A DNA stretch of 63,578 nucleotides, taken from NCBI GenBank assembly GCA_002686955.1, contig NYZA01000017.1, forward strand, positions 1 to 63,578, written 5' to 3'. The notes below the pieces were generated by a model. It was not told the origin of the DNA and searched no databases. It was given only the letters and a program-made list of their open reading frames with translations. The stretch comes from Gemmatimonadota bacterium (GTDB lineage: Bacteria; GCA-2686955). The translations under genes were made by a program, and so were the position numbers. Of this stretch, positions 1 to 8,582 are shown piece after piece. The first letter of the stretch is position 1. Every line of letters starts with the position of its first letter.

Positions 1-2
1 AT

Positions 3-917
3 GCCCTGGGCGACAGCGCCATCCTCGCCGCCCCACCCGGTGAGCGCCTCGCCTTCACCACCGACTCCTTCGTCGTCCGCCCACCGATCTTCCCCGGCGG
101 CGACCTCGGTCGCATAGCCATCTGCGGCACGATCAACGACCTCGCGGTGGCCGGCGCGGAGCCCCTCGCCCTCAGCATGGCGCTCATCATCGAGGAGGGG
201 TTCGAGACCGAGCTCTTCGAGCGGATCGTTTCATCCGCAGCATCGACCGCCCGCGAGGCGGGAGTGCCGGTGGTCACCGGCGACACCAAGGTGGTCGAAA
301 GAGGCGCCGCCGATGGGCTCTTCATTACCACCACCGGCATCGGTCAACTCCCTCCCGGCCCCCACCCCTCACCCGATCGCGTGCGGCAGGGCGACACCGT
401 GCTGGTCAGCGGACCCCTGGCTGAACACGGCGTGGCCGTGCTGCTGGAGCGCGAAGGGATCCCCGTGAGCGCCCCGATCGAGAGCGATGTCGCTCCACTC
501 GCCGAAACGATCGCTACCATGCGCGCCGCGGTGGGCCCCGAAGCGATCCGCTGGATGCGCGACCCCACGCGCGGTGGCCTCGCCACCGCCCTCGACGATC
601 TTGCCCGTGCCGCCGGCCTCGCCGTCCTCATCGAAGAATCGAAGCTCCCGATCCGCCCGCCAGTGCGCGGAGCACTCGAAATCCTGGGCCTCGACCCACT
701 CCACGTCCCGAGCGAAGGGCGATTCGTCGCCGTTGTCGCGCCCGACGCCGCGCGCCCCGCGCTCGACGCCCTATCCCGGCAACCCCTCTGCCAAGACGCA
801 GCGATCATCGGCCGCATCGAAGCCGCGCCGGCTCGCCGAGCCGTGCTCGACACACTCATGGGCGGGCGCCGCTTCATCGACGCGCCCACCGGCGAGCTCC
901 TCCCGCGGATCTGTTGA
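3..917 (+). CDS. hypE: HypE, hydrogenase maturation carbamoyl dehydratase (5' end outside window)
   Basis: HypE dehydrates a carbamoyl group carried on its C-terminal cysteine to thiocyanate, which becomes the cyanide ligand of [NiFe] hydrogenase. The frame is open from the left edge. It begins with an ALGDSAIL stretch and TTDSFVV typical of the AIR-synthase-like N-terminal domain, followed by GTINDLAVAGA and later MRDPTRGGLAT. The protein ends exactly in PRIC, the obligatory C-terminal motif with the modifiable cysteine, so the gene looks functional. About 304 residues are present, so only a few dozen are missing upstream. It lies 31 bases before hypA in the same direction. HypF, HypC and HypD are not in the window and may lie upstream. 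Confidence 0.96.
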   Translation, partial: ALGDSAILAAPPGERLAFTTDSFVVRPPIFPGGDLGRIAICGTINDLAVAGAEPLALSMALIIEEGFETELFERIVSSAASTAREAGVPVVTGDTKVVERGAADGLFITTTGIGQLPPGPHPSPDRVRQGDTVLVSGPLAEHGVAVLLEREGIPVSAPIESDVAPLAETIATMRAAVGPEAIRWMRDPTRGGLATALDDLARAAGLAVLIEESKLPIRPPVRGALEILGLDPLHVPSEGRFVAVVAPDAARPALDALSRQPLCQDAAIIGRIEAAPARRAVLDTLMGGRRFIDAPTGELLPRIC

Positions 918-948
918 ATATCCCCACTCCCTCCCCACTCCAATCTCC

Positions 949-1359
949 ATGCACGAAACAGGGATCGCCCGGAACATCCTGCGAATCGCAACCGAAAGTG
1001 TGCTCGAGCACGAAGGTCCCGGCGCCCGCCTCGCCTCCGTCGAGGTCCGCGTCGGACTGCTCTCCGGTGTCGATGCCAACGCTTTGTCCTTCGCCTTCGG
1101 CGCCCTGGCCGAGGGGGATAGCGAGATCTGGACCGACCTCGACGCGCCGCCAACCATCCCCACCAAAGGCGCTCGCCTCCTGGTCATCCCCTCGATCCCC
1201 AGCCTTCGCTGCGAAGCCTGCGGCGCGAACGACACGCCGGACACCCTCACCTGGAGCTGCCCCGAATGCGCCTCCCCCCGAATCCGACTCGAGGGAGGCC
1301 GGGAGCTCGAAATCACCGCCCTAGAGGTAGAGCATGATCCCCGCCAACACCAGAATTGA
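949..1359 (+). CDS. hypA: HypA, nickel metallochaperone for hydrogenase
   Basis: HypA delivers nickel to the hydrogenase large subunit together with HypB. The 136-residue length is normal for the family. The protein starts with MHE, giving the N-terminal nickel-binding His2, and has two CxxC pairs of the structural zinc site (CEAC and CPEC) in its C-terminal third. The start is the ATG at 949; the longer open frame upstream only shadows hypE. Its end overlaps the start of hypB by 26 bases, which suggests translational coupling. Confidence 0.94.
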   Translation: MHETGIARNILRIATESVLEHEGPGARLASVEVRVGLLSGVDANALSFAFGALAEGDSEIWTDLDAPPTIPTKGARLLVIPSIPSLRCEACGANDTPDTLTWSCPECASPRIRLEGGRELEITALEVEHDPRQHQN

Positions 1360-2011
1360 GCTGCGCCGTCGCGTGCTCGAAGAGAACGACACGATCGCCG
1401 AGCGCGTCCGCTCCACCCTTCGCTCTCGGGGAGTTCGCTCCCTAAACATCGCCGGCTCGCCCGGAGCGGGCAAGACCGCCCTGATCGCCGCCATGGCGCC
1501 ACATCTGAAGCCTCATCTGCGGATCGCCGCCCTGGTCGGAGACGTCGAAACCGACCACGACGCCCGGCGCCTCGAGCGCGCCGGCATCCCCGCCCTTCAG
1601 ATCGAAACCCACGGCGCCTGTCATCTCGACGCCGCCATGACCCACGACCATCTCGAGCGGATCCTCTCGCACCGCCCCGAGCTGCTCATCATCGAAAACG
1701 TGGGAAACCTGGTCTGCCCGGCGAGCTACGACCTCGGCGAAGACCTCATGGTCGCCCTGCTCTCGGTGACCGAGGGCGAAGACAAGCCCGCCAAATACCC
1801 CGCGCTCTTTCGCGCCGCCCACGAGGTCGTCCTCACCAAGACCGACCTGCTGCCCCACCTCCCCTTCGATGTCCCCACATTCGACCGAAACCTGGCGCCC
1901 CTCCGCTCCGGAGATCGCGCCCACCACACCTCGGCCCAGACCGGCGGGGGTGTGACGGAATGGGTCGATCACTTGCTCGAGAGGCTTCTCCAACGAAATC
2001 CGCTCAATTAG
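1334..2011 (+). CDS. hypB: HypB, GTPase for hydrogenase nickel insertion
   Basis: HypB is a SIMIBI-class GTPase that drives nickel transfer with HypA. Walker A GSPGAGKT is at residues 41-48. A GDVETDHDARR switch region, the metal-site segment HGACHLDA, ENVGNLVCP and a TKTDLLPH G4-like motif follow. The 225-residue protein has no N-terminal histidine-rich nickel-storage stretch, so it is the short form of HypB. It overlaps hypA upstream. Its 3' end overlaps the convergent gene at 2004 by 8 bases. Confidence 0.95.
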   Translation: MIPANTRIELRRRVLEENDTIAERVRSTLRSRGVRSLNIAGSPGAGKTALIAAMAPHLKPHLRIAALVGDVETDHDARRLERAGIPALQIETHGACHLDAAMTHDHLERILSHRPELLIIENVGNLVCPASYDLGEDLMVALLSVTEGEDKPAKYPALFRAAHEVVLTKTDLLPHLPFDVPTFDRNLAPLRSGDRAHHTSAQTGGGVTEWVDHLLERLLQRNPLN

Positions 2012-2681
2012 CCAACCATCGCCCAACCCCCATCAGCAGCGCGGTGTTGTCCGCCTGACCCCAGCGATCGTTGCTATAGGCGCTCACATCTCCGAGTCCC
2101 GCCACCCGTCCGCCGACGTGCTCCACATAGCGTCCCGAGTAGTTGTGAAAGACGTCTTTCAACCATCCCTCCCCCCCGAAGACACTCCCTCCCAGCAGTA
2201 GCTTCGCGTCTCTCGGTGGAACGACCCAAGGCACCGTCGTAAAGCAGTCATCCTGGACGAATACCGAGCCGAAGGTCAGTCCAAAGTGGTCGCCGATCGG
2301 TTGAATATTCTCGTTCGGCGTGTTCGGATTGTCGCCCCACAGATAGAGACCGCCGCCCCCGCTGACGTACGACTCGAAGGCCGCCGCCTCCGCCGCGGTG
2401 AAAGTTTCGTCCCAGTTCGCAGCCAATGAGACGATCACCACCCTGTATCCCGCGAGAACCCCCGCGTCCACATCGCCCGCATCGAAGCTATCGAGCTGCG
2501 CCCCCCGGGCGAGAATGAAGTCGCGCAGCTCGGAATACCGATCGTCGATCGAGTAGTTGGAGAGAATGCCGTTGCATTGAATCCACAGAACACTGAACGC
2601 AGCGGGTGCGACAGGCAATCGTTCGGTGATCTGAGGACCGGTTCCGATGAGGGCGGAGGCCATAAGAGCGATGCCGTGCAT
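2004..2681 (-). CDS. Secreted protein with glutamine-amidotransferase-like fold
   Basis: The function is not known. From the ATG at 2681, which has AGGAG seven bases upstream, the 225-residue product starts with a short signal-peptide-like hydrophobic stretch (MHGIALMASALIG). The core has alternating strands and Gly-rich turns (LWIQCNGILS, YRVVIVSLAANWDE, YVSGGGGLYLWGDNPN) that resemble ThuA/GATase1-like domains, which sense or bind ligands and often lack catalysis. I see no clear Cys-His-Glu triad. The open frame extends 18 codons further upstream, but that part lacks a ribosome site. It follows the RNase gene on the same strand by about 70 bases and converges on hypB. Confidence 0.6.
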   Translation of the reverse strand: MHGIALMASALIGTGPQITERLPVAPAAFSVLWIQCNGILSNYSIDDRYSELRDFILARGAQLDSFDAGDVDAGVLAGYRVVIVSLAANWDETFTAAEAAAFESYVSGGGGLYLWGDNPNTPNENIQPIGDHFGLTFGSVFVQDDCFTTVPWVVPPRDAKLLLGGSVFGGEGWLKDVFHNYSGRYVEHVGGRVAGLGDVSAYSNDRWGQADNTALLMGVGRWLAN

Positions 2682-2750
2682 GGGGAGTCTCCTGGGATAA
2701 GCCGGCGGACCAACCCCGATCCGACGCCCCCACACAAATAGTAAGCCCGA

Positions 2751-4379
2751 TCAGGCCCAGACCTTCTCCGTCAGATCGCGCCCCGTCTCTCTCGAGACGA
2801 TCTTGTAGCCCGTCAGCCCCATCTCTTCGGTGCCGTGCAACGAAATCGAGAGCCCGTGTAGCCTCTTCAGATTCCGCAGAGAGCTCTTGTGTTCGGTCCG
2901 CAGATAATCCACCAAACGGGGATGTGCCCAGAGCGTGACATCGCTCTCGTACAGATAAACCGCCGATCGAATCAGAGACTGCTCCACCCGGCGCGCGACC
3001 GTTTCTCGCGAGAGCACGCGCCCTTCACCGCCGCAGCAGGGGCATCGTTCGGAAAAGCGCTGCATGAGTGATGGCCCGACCCGCTTGCGCGTCATCTCGA
3101 CCAGCCCCATTTCGCTCACCTTCAGCGTCTTGGTGCGCGAGCGGTCCCGCTGTAAATGGGCACGCAGCTCTCTCAACACCTTCTGTCGGTTCTCCTCCGC
3201 CTCCATGTCGATGAAATCGATGACGATGATCCCTCCGACGTCGCGCAGACGCAGCTGTCTTGGGATCTCGCGGGCCGCATCGAGATTCGTCCTCAGAATC
3301 GTCTCTTCCGGGTCGCGACGCCCGGTGTAGTGGCCGGTGTTGACATCGATCGCCACCAGCGCCTCGGTATGGTCGATGCCGATATAGCCGCCGTGCGGCA
3401 GCGGAACCCTGCGATCGAGCGCCGCCTCGAGCTCTCGCTCGACTTCGAAGCAGTCGAAGATCGGAATCTCGTCCTCGTAGAGCGTGATCTTGCTTCGCAG
3501 ATCGGGCGCGAAATCCTCGAGGTATGCAGCGATCCGCTCGAAGCGCTCCTTCGAATCGATCACCAAACCATCGATGTCGCTGGTGAAGAAGTCGCGAATC
3601 AGCCCGGAAGTCAGCGTCAGCTCCTTCTGCAGACAAGCCGGCGCACTCTTGCTCTCGGCCTCGCCGTTCAAGCGCTCCCACGTCTTCGCGAGGTGCTTCG
3701 CATCGGCGGTGAACTCCTCGGGGTCCTTCCCCTGTGCCGCCGTGCGCACGATGAAGCCGAAACCGTCCAGCTCGACCACCTCTTCGAGGATCGCCTTGAC
3801 CCGGCTCCGTTCCCCGCGGTCTTCGATCTTCTTGGAGACGCCGACCTGCGCCGCTCCGGGCATCAGAACCAGATGGCGGCCGGCCACGCTGATGTGCATC
3901 GTGACCCTCGGCCCCTTCGTCCCGATAGCCTCTTTGGTGACCTGAACCAGAATCTCCTGCCCCTTTTGAAGCAGATCGGAAATCGACTCCGGGGGCTGCT
4001 CGGGAACCTCGGGGCCCTCCTCCCCGAAATCGGTATCGGGATCGGGCAGGCAGGGATATACATCGGAGAAATGCAGAAAGGCATTTTTGTCGAGCCCGAT
4101 ATCGACGAATGCGGCCTGCATCCCGGGGAGCACCGAGGTCACCTTGCCCTTGTAGATATTCCCGAGGATCCGCTCCTCCGATTCCCGCTCGACCAGCAGT
4201 TCCACCAGCCGGTGATCCTCCATGATCGCGATGCGGGTCTCCTCTTTCCGCTCGTTGATGATGATCTGCCGGTGGGCCGCGGGGGCGACCGGCTCGGGGG
4301 CGGCGCGCCGGCTCCTGCCCTTCCTTTGCGGCGCCCGCCTCTGGTTCTTGTTTCGTTCCTGAGTCTTGTTGGTAGCCAA
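2751..4379 (-). CDS. rng: RNase G/E family endoribonuclease
   Basis: This is a single-strand-specific endoribonuclease of the RNase E/G family, involved in rRNA and mRNA processing. The 542-residue protein has a basic N-terminal tail of about 35 residues, then the S1-like region (ILGNIYKGKVTSVLPGMQAA). The catalytic core follows with the two metal-binding aspartates in VAIDVNTG and IVIDFIDM. The zinc-link cysteines are in CPCCGGEGR. The length matches RNase G rather than full RNase E; there is no long C-terminal scaffold. The start is probably TTG at 4379, which has AGGA seven bases upstream. Between this gene and the upstream receiver gene lies palindromic repeat copy A. Confidence 0.93.
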   Translation of the reverse strand: MATNKTQERNKNQRRAPQRKGRSRRAAPEPVAPAAHRQIIINERKEETRIAIMEDHRLVELLVERESEERILGNIYKGKVTSVLPGMQAAFVDIGLDKNAFLHFSDVYPCLPDPDTDFGEEGPEVPEQPPESISDLLQKGQEILVQVTKEAIGTKGPRVTMHISVAGRHLVLMPGAAQVGVSKKIEDRGERSRVKAILEEVVELDGFGFIVRTAAQGKDPEEFTADAKHLAKTWERLNGEAESKSAPACLQKELTLTSGLIRDFFTSDIDGLVIDSKERFERIAAYLEDFAPDLRSKITLYEDEIPIFDCFEVERELEAALDRRVPLPHGGYIGIDHTEALVAIDVNTGHYTGRRDPEETILRTNLDAAREIPRQLRLRDVGGIIVIDFIDMEAEENRQKVLRELRAHLQRDRSRTKTLKVSEMGLVEMTRKRVGPSLMQRFSERCPCCGGEGRVLSRETVARRVEQSLIRSAVYLYESDVTLWAHPRLVDYLRTEHKSSLRNLKRLHGLSISLHGTEEMGLTGYKIVSRETGRDLTEKVWA

Positions 4380-4458
4380 GTTTTTTCCTGAATCGCTTGG
4401 GAGCGCGCCTGCACGCCCTCTCGCGGAAGAGATCGGTTTCGGCCGGTGACCTTCTACG

Positions 4459-4654
4459 CGCCGACCCTCAAGGTCGGCGAAGACACAAACTTCCCGGGTT
4501 TGCGCCCAGATGTGCCGCAGATCTGGGCGATCGGTGAGCTCCGAAACCGGAGGAGTAGCAGCGCTACTTCGAGGATTTCGGAGCTCACCGATCGCCCGGA
4601 GATGTGGTGCAGATGGGATGCAAACATGGGAAGTTATTTCTTCGCCGACCCTCA
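4459..4654. repeat. Palindromic repeat, copy A
   Basis: This is a long, nearly complete inverted repeat. The inner arms 4525-4546 and 4576-4597 match perfectly over 22 bases. The apex has a six-base stem, AGTAGC at 4554-4559 and GCTACT at 4563-4568. The outer arms 4472-4524 and 4598-4650 match with scattered mismatches. The 12-mer CGCCGACCCTCA occurs at both ends (4459-4470 and 4643-4654). The right end supplies the stop codon of the receiver gene at 4652. Copies B (5506-5748) and C (57829-58030) share the same arms. Confidence 0.9.
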
Positions 4655-5125
4655 GTTGCCGCTGACGTAAGAGAACCAGACCACGCAGAGAATGATCCAG
4701 AAGGGGATCGAGAAGAGCGCCAGCCAGAACATGCCGCGGAAGAGCCCGAGCTGCTCGAGCAGTCGCTTCTTCTCGACCGCTCGACGAACGACGATCTCGA
4801 TCTGCTCCAGCTTGAATGGCTTGGTGATGTAATCGTACGCACCCAGCTTGATCGCCTGCACCGCGGAATCGATGGTCGGATACGCCGTGATCATCAACAC
4901 GACCGCATCTGGACGAACCAGCTTCACTTCGCGAAGCAAAGTGAGCCCATTCATGCGCGGCATCTTCAGATCTGTGATCACCAGATCGATCTGTTGCTGC
5001 TTGTACACGCGCAGCCCCACGTCTCCGTCGGAAGCCGTATGAACCTCGTGTCCCAACGACCGAACGGTCTCGGCGAGCATCTCGCGGAGCTCGTCCTCGT
5101 CATCGACGATCAGTATGCGAGCCAT
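4652..5125 (-). CDS. Receiver-domain protein with C-terminal transmembrane helix
   Basis: Residues 1-120 form a complete CheY-like receiver: acidic pair D9/D10, phosphoacceptor D52 in ITDLKMP, T80 and K102 in ITKPFK. After a short charged linker, residues about 132-153 (FWLALFSIPFWIILCVVW) form a strongly hydrophobic helix, and the protein ends four residues later. There is no output domain, so this is a single-domain response regulator apparently tethered to the membrane. No histidine kinase is adjacent. The reading frame ends in the flank of repeat copy A, so the repeat could have replaced an original 3' end. The 157-residue length and clean hydrophobic helix argue that the tail is used. 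Confidence 0.85.
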   Translation of the reverse strand: MARILIVDDEDELREMLAETVRSLGHEVHTASDGDVGLRVYKQQQIDLVITDLKMPRMNGLTLLREVKLVRPDAVVLMITAYPTIDSAVQAIKLGAYDYITKPFKLEQIEIVVRRAVEKKRLLEQLGLFRGMFWLALFSIPFWIILCVVWFSYVSGN

Positions 5126-5505
5126 CTGTTCCTCTGGAGAGCGAAGATGGAATAGCCCTCCCGAGATCCCGGGGGTGCGAATTCGACCGCGTCCTGCCGC
5201 GCAACCCTCAAGTCGTTCTCTTTAGTGGAGTTGCGCAAGAATAGCGAGTCGGCAGCCTAGCACGGGGCGGCAGCGGGGTAAAGCAGTGTTCCGCTCATCG
5301 ATCCTGCCTTGAAGACCTGGGGGGACCGCTCACTGGTGCGCTGGTCGCCGTGAAACATCGCCAGGCACGCCCCGCGGCTCCGCGCACACCGAACCTGCCG
5401 GCCTGAATGGACCCGAATCGACCGGGCGAAGCGCGCTCCAGCATTGCGTGACACGCTGAGCGTGCGCGAAGGCGTAGGCAAGGCCCCTCGGTGCGGTTCC
5501 TCGAC
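5126..5505. other. Intergenic region without recognised gene
   Basis: This holds the presumed promoter region of the receiver gene. The weak open frame crossing 5257-5598 on the minus strand runs through repeat copy B and resembles nothing known. A short inverted pair GCGCAA/TTGCGC near 5199-5235, followed by CAAGAATAGC, faintly resembles the ends of the palindromic repeats and may be a decayed remnant. The 34-base segment at 5361-5394 recurs near 29581. Confidence 0.5.
5361..5394. repeat. Short dispersed repeat, copy 1
   Basis: The first 23 bases of this segment match 29581-29603 with two differences, and the next bases are partly similar, ending in CCGAAC in both. Both copies lie between genes on the minus strand. 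The function is unknown. Confidence 0.5.
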
Positions 5506-5748
5506 TAAGGGTTCGCGCGAGAATAGAACGCTATTTTCGCATCCCATCCGCACTCCATCTCCGGCCGACCAGGCCCCGGGTTTGATACTGCAGGCCACTC
5601 TAGTGTGGCACTGCGCGCGGGGAGGTCGGCCTTCTCATCCCATCTCGAAATAGCCCGACTATTCCTGCGGTTTCGGAACTCACCGATCGACCAGATCCGT
5701 GGCACATCTGGGCGCAAACCCGGGTAGCTATCTCTTCGCCGACCCTTT
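5506..5748. repeat. Palindromic repeat, copy B, with a 73-base interruption
   Basis: This is the same family as copies A and C but in opposite orientation to both. One arm is 5506-5570 and the other is 5644-5748. A 73-base segment (5571-5643) replaces part of the central stem; it is bounded by GGCCGACC at 5563-5570 and GGTCGGCC at 5624-5631. The outer ends read TAAGGGTTCGCGCGAGAATA on one side and the complement of AAAGGGTCGGCGAAGAGATA on the other. The last six codons and the stop of glycerol kinase lie inside the repeat. Confidence 0.85.
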
Positions 5749-7233
5749 GATCCGAACCCGGGCAAGAGCTCGCAACCAGTCGGCATGTAGCGCGTCGGCC
5801 TCGGCCTTGCTGATCTTCGGCTCGAAAAGCGCTTCGCTCCGGCGGAGCGCCGCGAGCTCCTCCACGCCGGCGTAGAGACCGACCGCCAAACCCGCCAGGT
5901 AGGCCGCGCCGGCGGCGGTGGTTTCCGAGACGACCGGGCGGTCGACCGGAATGCCGAGCAGGTCGGACTGGAACTGCATCAGCAGGTCGTTGGCGGTGGC
6001 GCCTCCGTCTACCTTGAGGCAGCGCATCGCGACGCCCGCGTCCTTCTCCATCGCTTCGGCGACGTCGCGGCTCTGGTAGGCGATCGCCTCGAGGGAGGCG
6101 CGCACGATTTCGGACCGTCCCGCGCCTCGGGTGAGGCCGGTGATGGCGCCGCGGGCCCGCATATCCCACCAGGGAGCGCCGAGACCGACGAAGGCGGGAA
6201 TCACATGCACTCCCTTCGAGGAGTCGCACTCCCGCGCCACCACTTCGGAATCGGCGGCCGAGTCGATGATCCGCAGCTCGTCCCGGAGCCACTGGATCAA
6301 GGCTCCGCCGATGAAGACCGATCCTTCGAGGGCGTGGCAGGGGCCGAGGTCCTCTCCCACGGCGAGGGTTTCGAGGAGGCCGTGGTGGGATCGGTGGCGT
6401 TCCTCGCCGGTGTTGAAGAGGAGAAAACAGCCGGTGCCGTAGGTGTTCTTCGCATCGCCCGGCCGGATGCAGCCCTGTCCGAAGAGGGCGGCCTGCTGGT
6501 CCCCGGCGACACCGGCGATCGGAACCCCTTTCGCCGGAAACTCGTCCGCTTCGGCGCACCCGATCTCTTCGGAAGAGGGAAGAACGACGGGCAGGACGGC
6601 CGGCGGGACGCCGAGAAGCCCGCACAAACTATCATCCCAAACCCTCTTATCGATGTCGAAGAGTAGCGTGCGGGAGGCGTTGGTGAAATCGGTGGCGTGG
6701 ACCCGCCCTCGAGTGAGGCGCCAGATCAGCCAGGAGTCGATCGTTCCGAAGGCGAGCTCTCCGTTGGTGGCGCGGACGGCGAGATCGGGGTGGTTCCGGA
6801 AGAGCCAGGTGAGCTTGGTGCCGCTGAAGTAGGCGTCGAGGACGAGGCCGGTTTTGTCGCGAAATGTGTCGGTGTGGCCGGCGTCGCAAAGCTCGTCGCA
6901 GATCGGGGCGGATCGGCGGCACTGCCAGACGATCGCTCGGTGGACCGGTCGGCCGGTGGCGCGATCCCAGACGACGGTTGTCTCGCGTTGGTTCGTGATA
7001 CCGATCGCGGCGCAGTCGGAGCCGGAGATCCGCGCGTCGGCGAGGGCGGCATCCGCCGTTCGAACGACCGAGCGCCAGATCTCGTCGGCGTCGTGCTCAA
7101 CCCATCCGGGACGGGGATAGTGCTGCTCGATTTCCGAGTAGCCCCGGCCGACGACCTGCCCTTTCGAGTCGAAGACGAGGGTGGTGGTGCCGGTGGTTCC
7201 CTGGTCGATCGCGAGGATGTGCCTGGCGGGCAT
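5728..7233 (-). CDS. glpK: Glycerol kinase
   Basis: It phosphorylates glycerol to sn-glycerol 3-phosphate in the cytoplasm. The 501-residue FGGY-family protein has the N-terminal phosphate loop DQGTTGTTTLVFD, the substrate segment TGLVLDAYFSGTKLTWL, the GDQQAALFGQ motif and the C-terminal Gly-rich nucleotide region (LKVDGGATANDLLMQF). The ATG at 7233 has AGGAG seven bases upstream. The last residues (KGSAKR) and the stop codon are encoded by the end of repeat copy B, so the original C-terminus may have been altered. That should be harmless because it lies beyond the conserved fold. No glycerol facilitator or glpD is adjacent. Confidence 0.95.
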   Translation of the reverse strand: MPARHILAIDQGTTGTTTLVFDSKGQVVGRGYSEIEQHYPRPGWVEHDADEIWRSVVRTADAALADARISGSDCAAIGITNQRETTVVWDRATGRPVHRAIVWQCRRSAPICDELCDAGHTDTFRDKTGLVLDAYFSGTKLTWLFRNHPDLAVRATNGELAFGTIDSWLIWRLTRGRVHATDFTNASRTLLFDIDKRVWDDSLCGLLGVPPAVLPVVLPSSEEIGCAEADEFPAKGVPIAGVAGDQQAALFGQGCIRPGDAKNTYGTGCFLLFNTGEERHRSHHGLLETLAVGEDLGPCHALEGSVFIGGALIQWLRDELRIIDSAADSEVVARECDSSKGVHVIPAFVGLGAPWWDMRARGAITGLTRGAGRSEIVRASLEAIAYQSRDVAEAMEKDAGVAMRCLKVDGGATANDLLMQFQSDLLGIPVDRPVVSETTAAGAAYLAGLAVGLYAGVEELAALRRSEALFEPKISKAEADALHADWLRALARVRIKGSAKR

Positions 7234-7325
7234 GGGGGCTCCTGATTCGATGAGATGGGGAGTGGAACACGAATCGGTGTCGCGGACAAGCGGCGGGAGA
7301 GGGGGCGATCGGGTAGAGTCGGCCG

Positions 7326-8582
7326 ATGCTTTCGAGTCGAGCTTGGCGATCGCTTTCGATTCTCTGCGTCGCCTTTTGCGTCATGACCCGCGCGGCGCGG
7401 GGATCGGGTGGGCCCGTGGAGATGGCTCTCAATCCGGCCCTGCCGCTGGAGAGTGCGGTGGCGTTGGGCCTTCATCTCTCGGTGAACGAGGCGGAATGGG
7501 CGCCTCTTTCTCCGGCACCCGGTTACGACCAGCGGTTGCGGGTGACGACCGGCACGAGGACCTTCGCGCTGCCCGAGGCGGCGGTGGTCTGGCGGCACCG
7601 GCGCTGGAGATTCGGCGCGGCCTTCGAGCCTGATCTCCTGGGCGACACCGCCTGGGATCTGATGGCGCTCCCCCCGGGCTATGACGACGAGCGGGACGAC
7701 GCGGGAGTGGACTGGCGCTCGCGTGTCCATGCGGGGCGCTTCATGGGGTCGATCGGAGGCGAGCTGAGTGGATCGGTGCGGGCGGGCGCGTCGGTTTTCG
7801 TCGAGCGCTGGAGTGCGGAGATCGAACGCGTGCTCTCCACCCCATCGGAGCTGGCTCCTCCCCTCTCGGTCCTCTATACGCATTTTTCGAGTGAGGGGAC
7901 GGGCGTAGGTTTCGGCGCTTCGTTGGGGATCTGGGCGAGGGTGCATCCACACGTGACGATCGGGGCGGCCTGGAGATCGCGAGTGCGCGCGCGCTGGGAC
8001 GCGGCGGCGGCAGCTCGGACCGACGTGCCCGCGGCGCTACAGTGGAGCGAGGGATTGCCGAGCGAGGTCGAAGGGAGTGGAGCTCAGGCTTTCGAACGCC
8101 ATTCTCCCGCCGAGATCCGGATCGGGGGCCGCTACCAGCCGGTGCGACGGGGGGCGATGACGCTGGAGTTGATCCGGCGCGATGCGGGGGCGATCTCGGC
8201 CTCCGGCGCCGGGGAGTGGCTCGGGGGGCTGACGGCCGAGCTACCTGCGCCCGATTCCGACTGGAGGGTGGACTGGCGCTTGGCCTGGATAGGCGCCTGG
8301 TCGGTGGAATGGGATTGGGGGCCGGCGCGCACATGGGCGGGAGTCGTGATCGACGATGTGGCGCTGACCGAGCCGACGCCGCTCTTTCCACAGCAGTCGA
8401 TCTCGGCGGCGATTCGGACGGGCGGATCGGTTCGCGTCGGGGGGGCGCATCGGATCGAGGTGGATGCGGTTTATTGGGGGGAACGGGTGCGTGAGGAGTA
8501 TGTCGGCCTTTCCGGGAAGAGCCGATTCGGGGCGCGAACCATAGGGGTTCGTTGGATCTGGCTGCTGGGAGGGTCGGGATGA
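7326..8582 (+). CDS. FadL/OmpP1-like outer-membrane transporter
   Basis: The 418-residue product begins with a signal peptide (LSILCVAFCVMTRAARG). It continues as amphipathic beta strands with NPALPLESAVALGL near the mature N-terminus and AEIRIGGRYQPVRRGAMTLELI in the second half. This is the pattern of FadL-type hydrophobic-compound porins. The family usually imports fatty acids or aromatic compounds, but the substrate here is unknown. The stop codon overlaps the start of the next gene (ATGA at 8579), so the two are probably co-translated. It diverges from glpK across a 92-base intergenic region. Confidence 0.7.
   Translation: MLSSRAWRSLSILCVAFCVMTRAARGSGGPVEMALNPALPLESAVALGLHLSVNEAEWAPLSPAPGYDQRLRVTTGTRTFALPEAAVVWRHRRWRFGAAFEPDLLGDTAWDLMALPPGYDDERDDAGVDWRSRVHAGRFMGSIGGELSGSVRAGASVFVERWSAEIERVLSTPSELAPPLSVLYTHFSSEGTGVGFGASLGIWARVHPHVTIGAAWRSRVRARWDAAAAARTDVPAALQWSEGLPSEVEGSGAQAFERHSPAEIRIGGRYQPVRRGAMTLELIRRDAGAISASGAGEWLGGLTAELPAPDSDWRVDWRLAWIGAWSVEWDWGPARTWAGVVIDDVALTEPTPLFPQQSISAAIRTGGSVRVGGAHRIEVDAVYWGERVREEYVGLSGKSRFGARTIGVRWIWLLGGSG

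Noticed and set aside
3156-4391. Long plus-strand open frame (411 codons) across the RNase gene
   Set aside because: It is antisense to a clearly conserved RNase G/E and its translation is Arg/Leu/Asp-rich without any family motif; high GC makes such shadow frames common here.
5257-5598. Minus-strand open frame of 113 codons after the receiver gene
   Set aside because: It runs into repeat copy B, has no ribosome site or family features, and its sequence mirrors the repeat.
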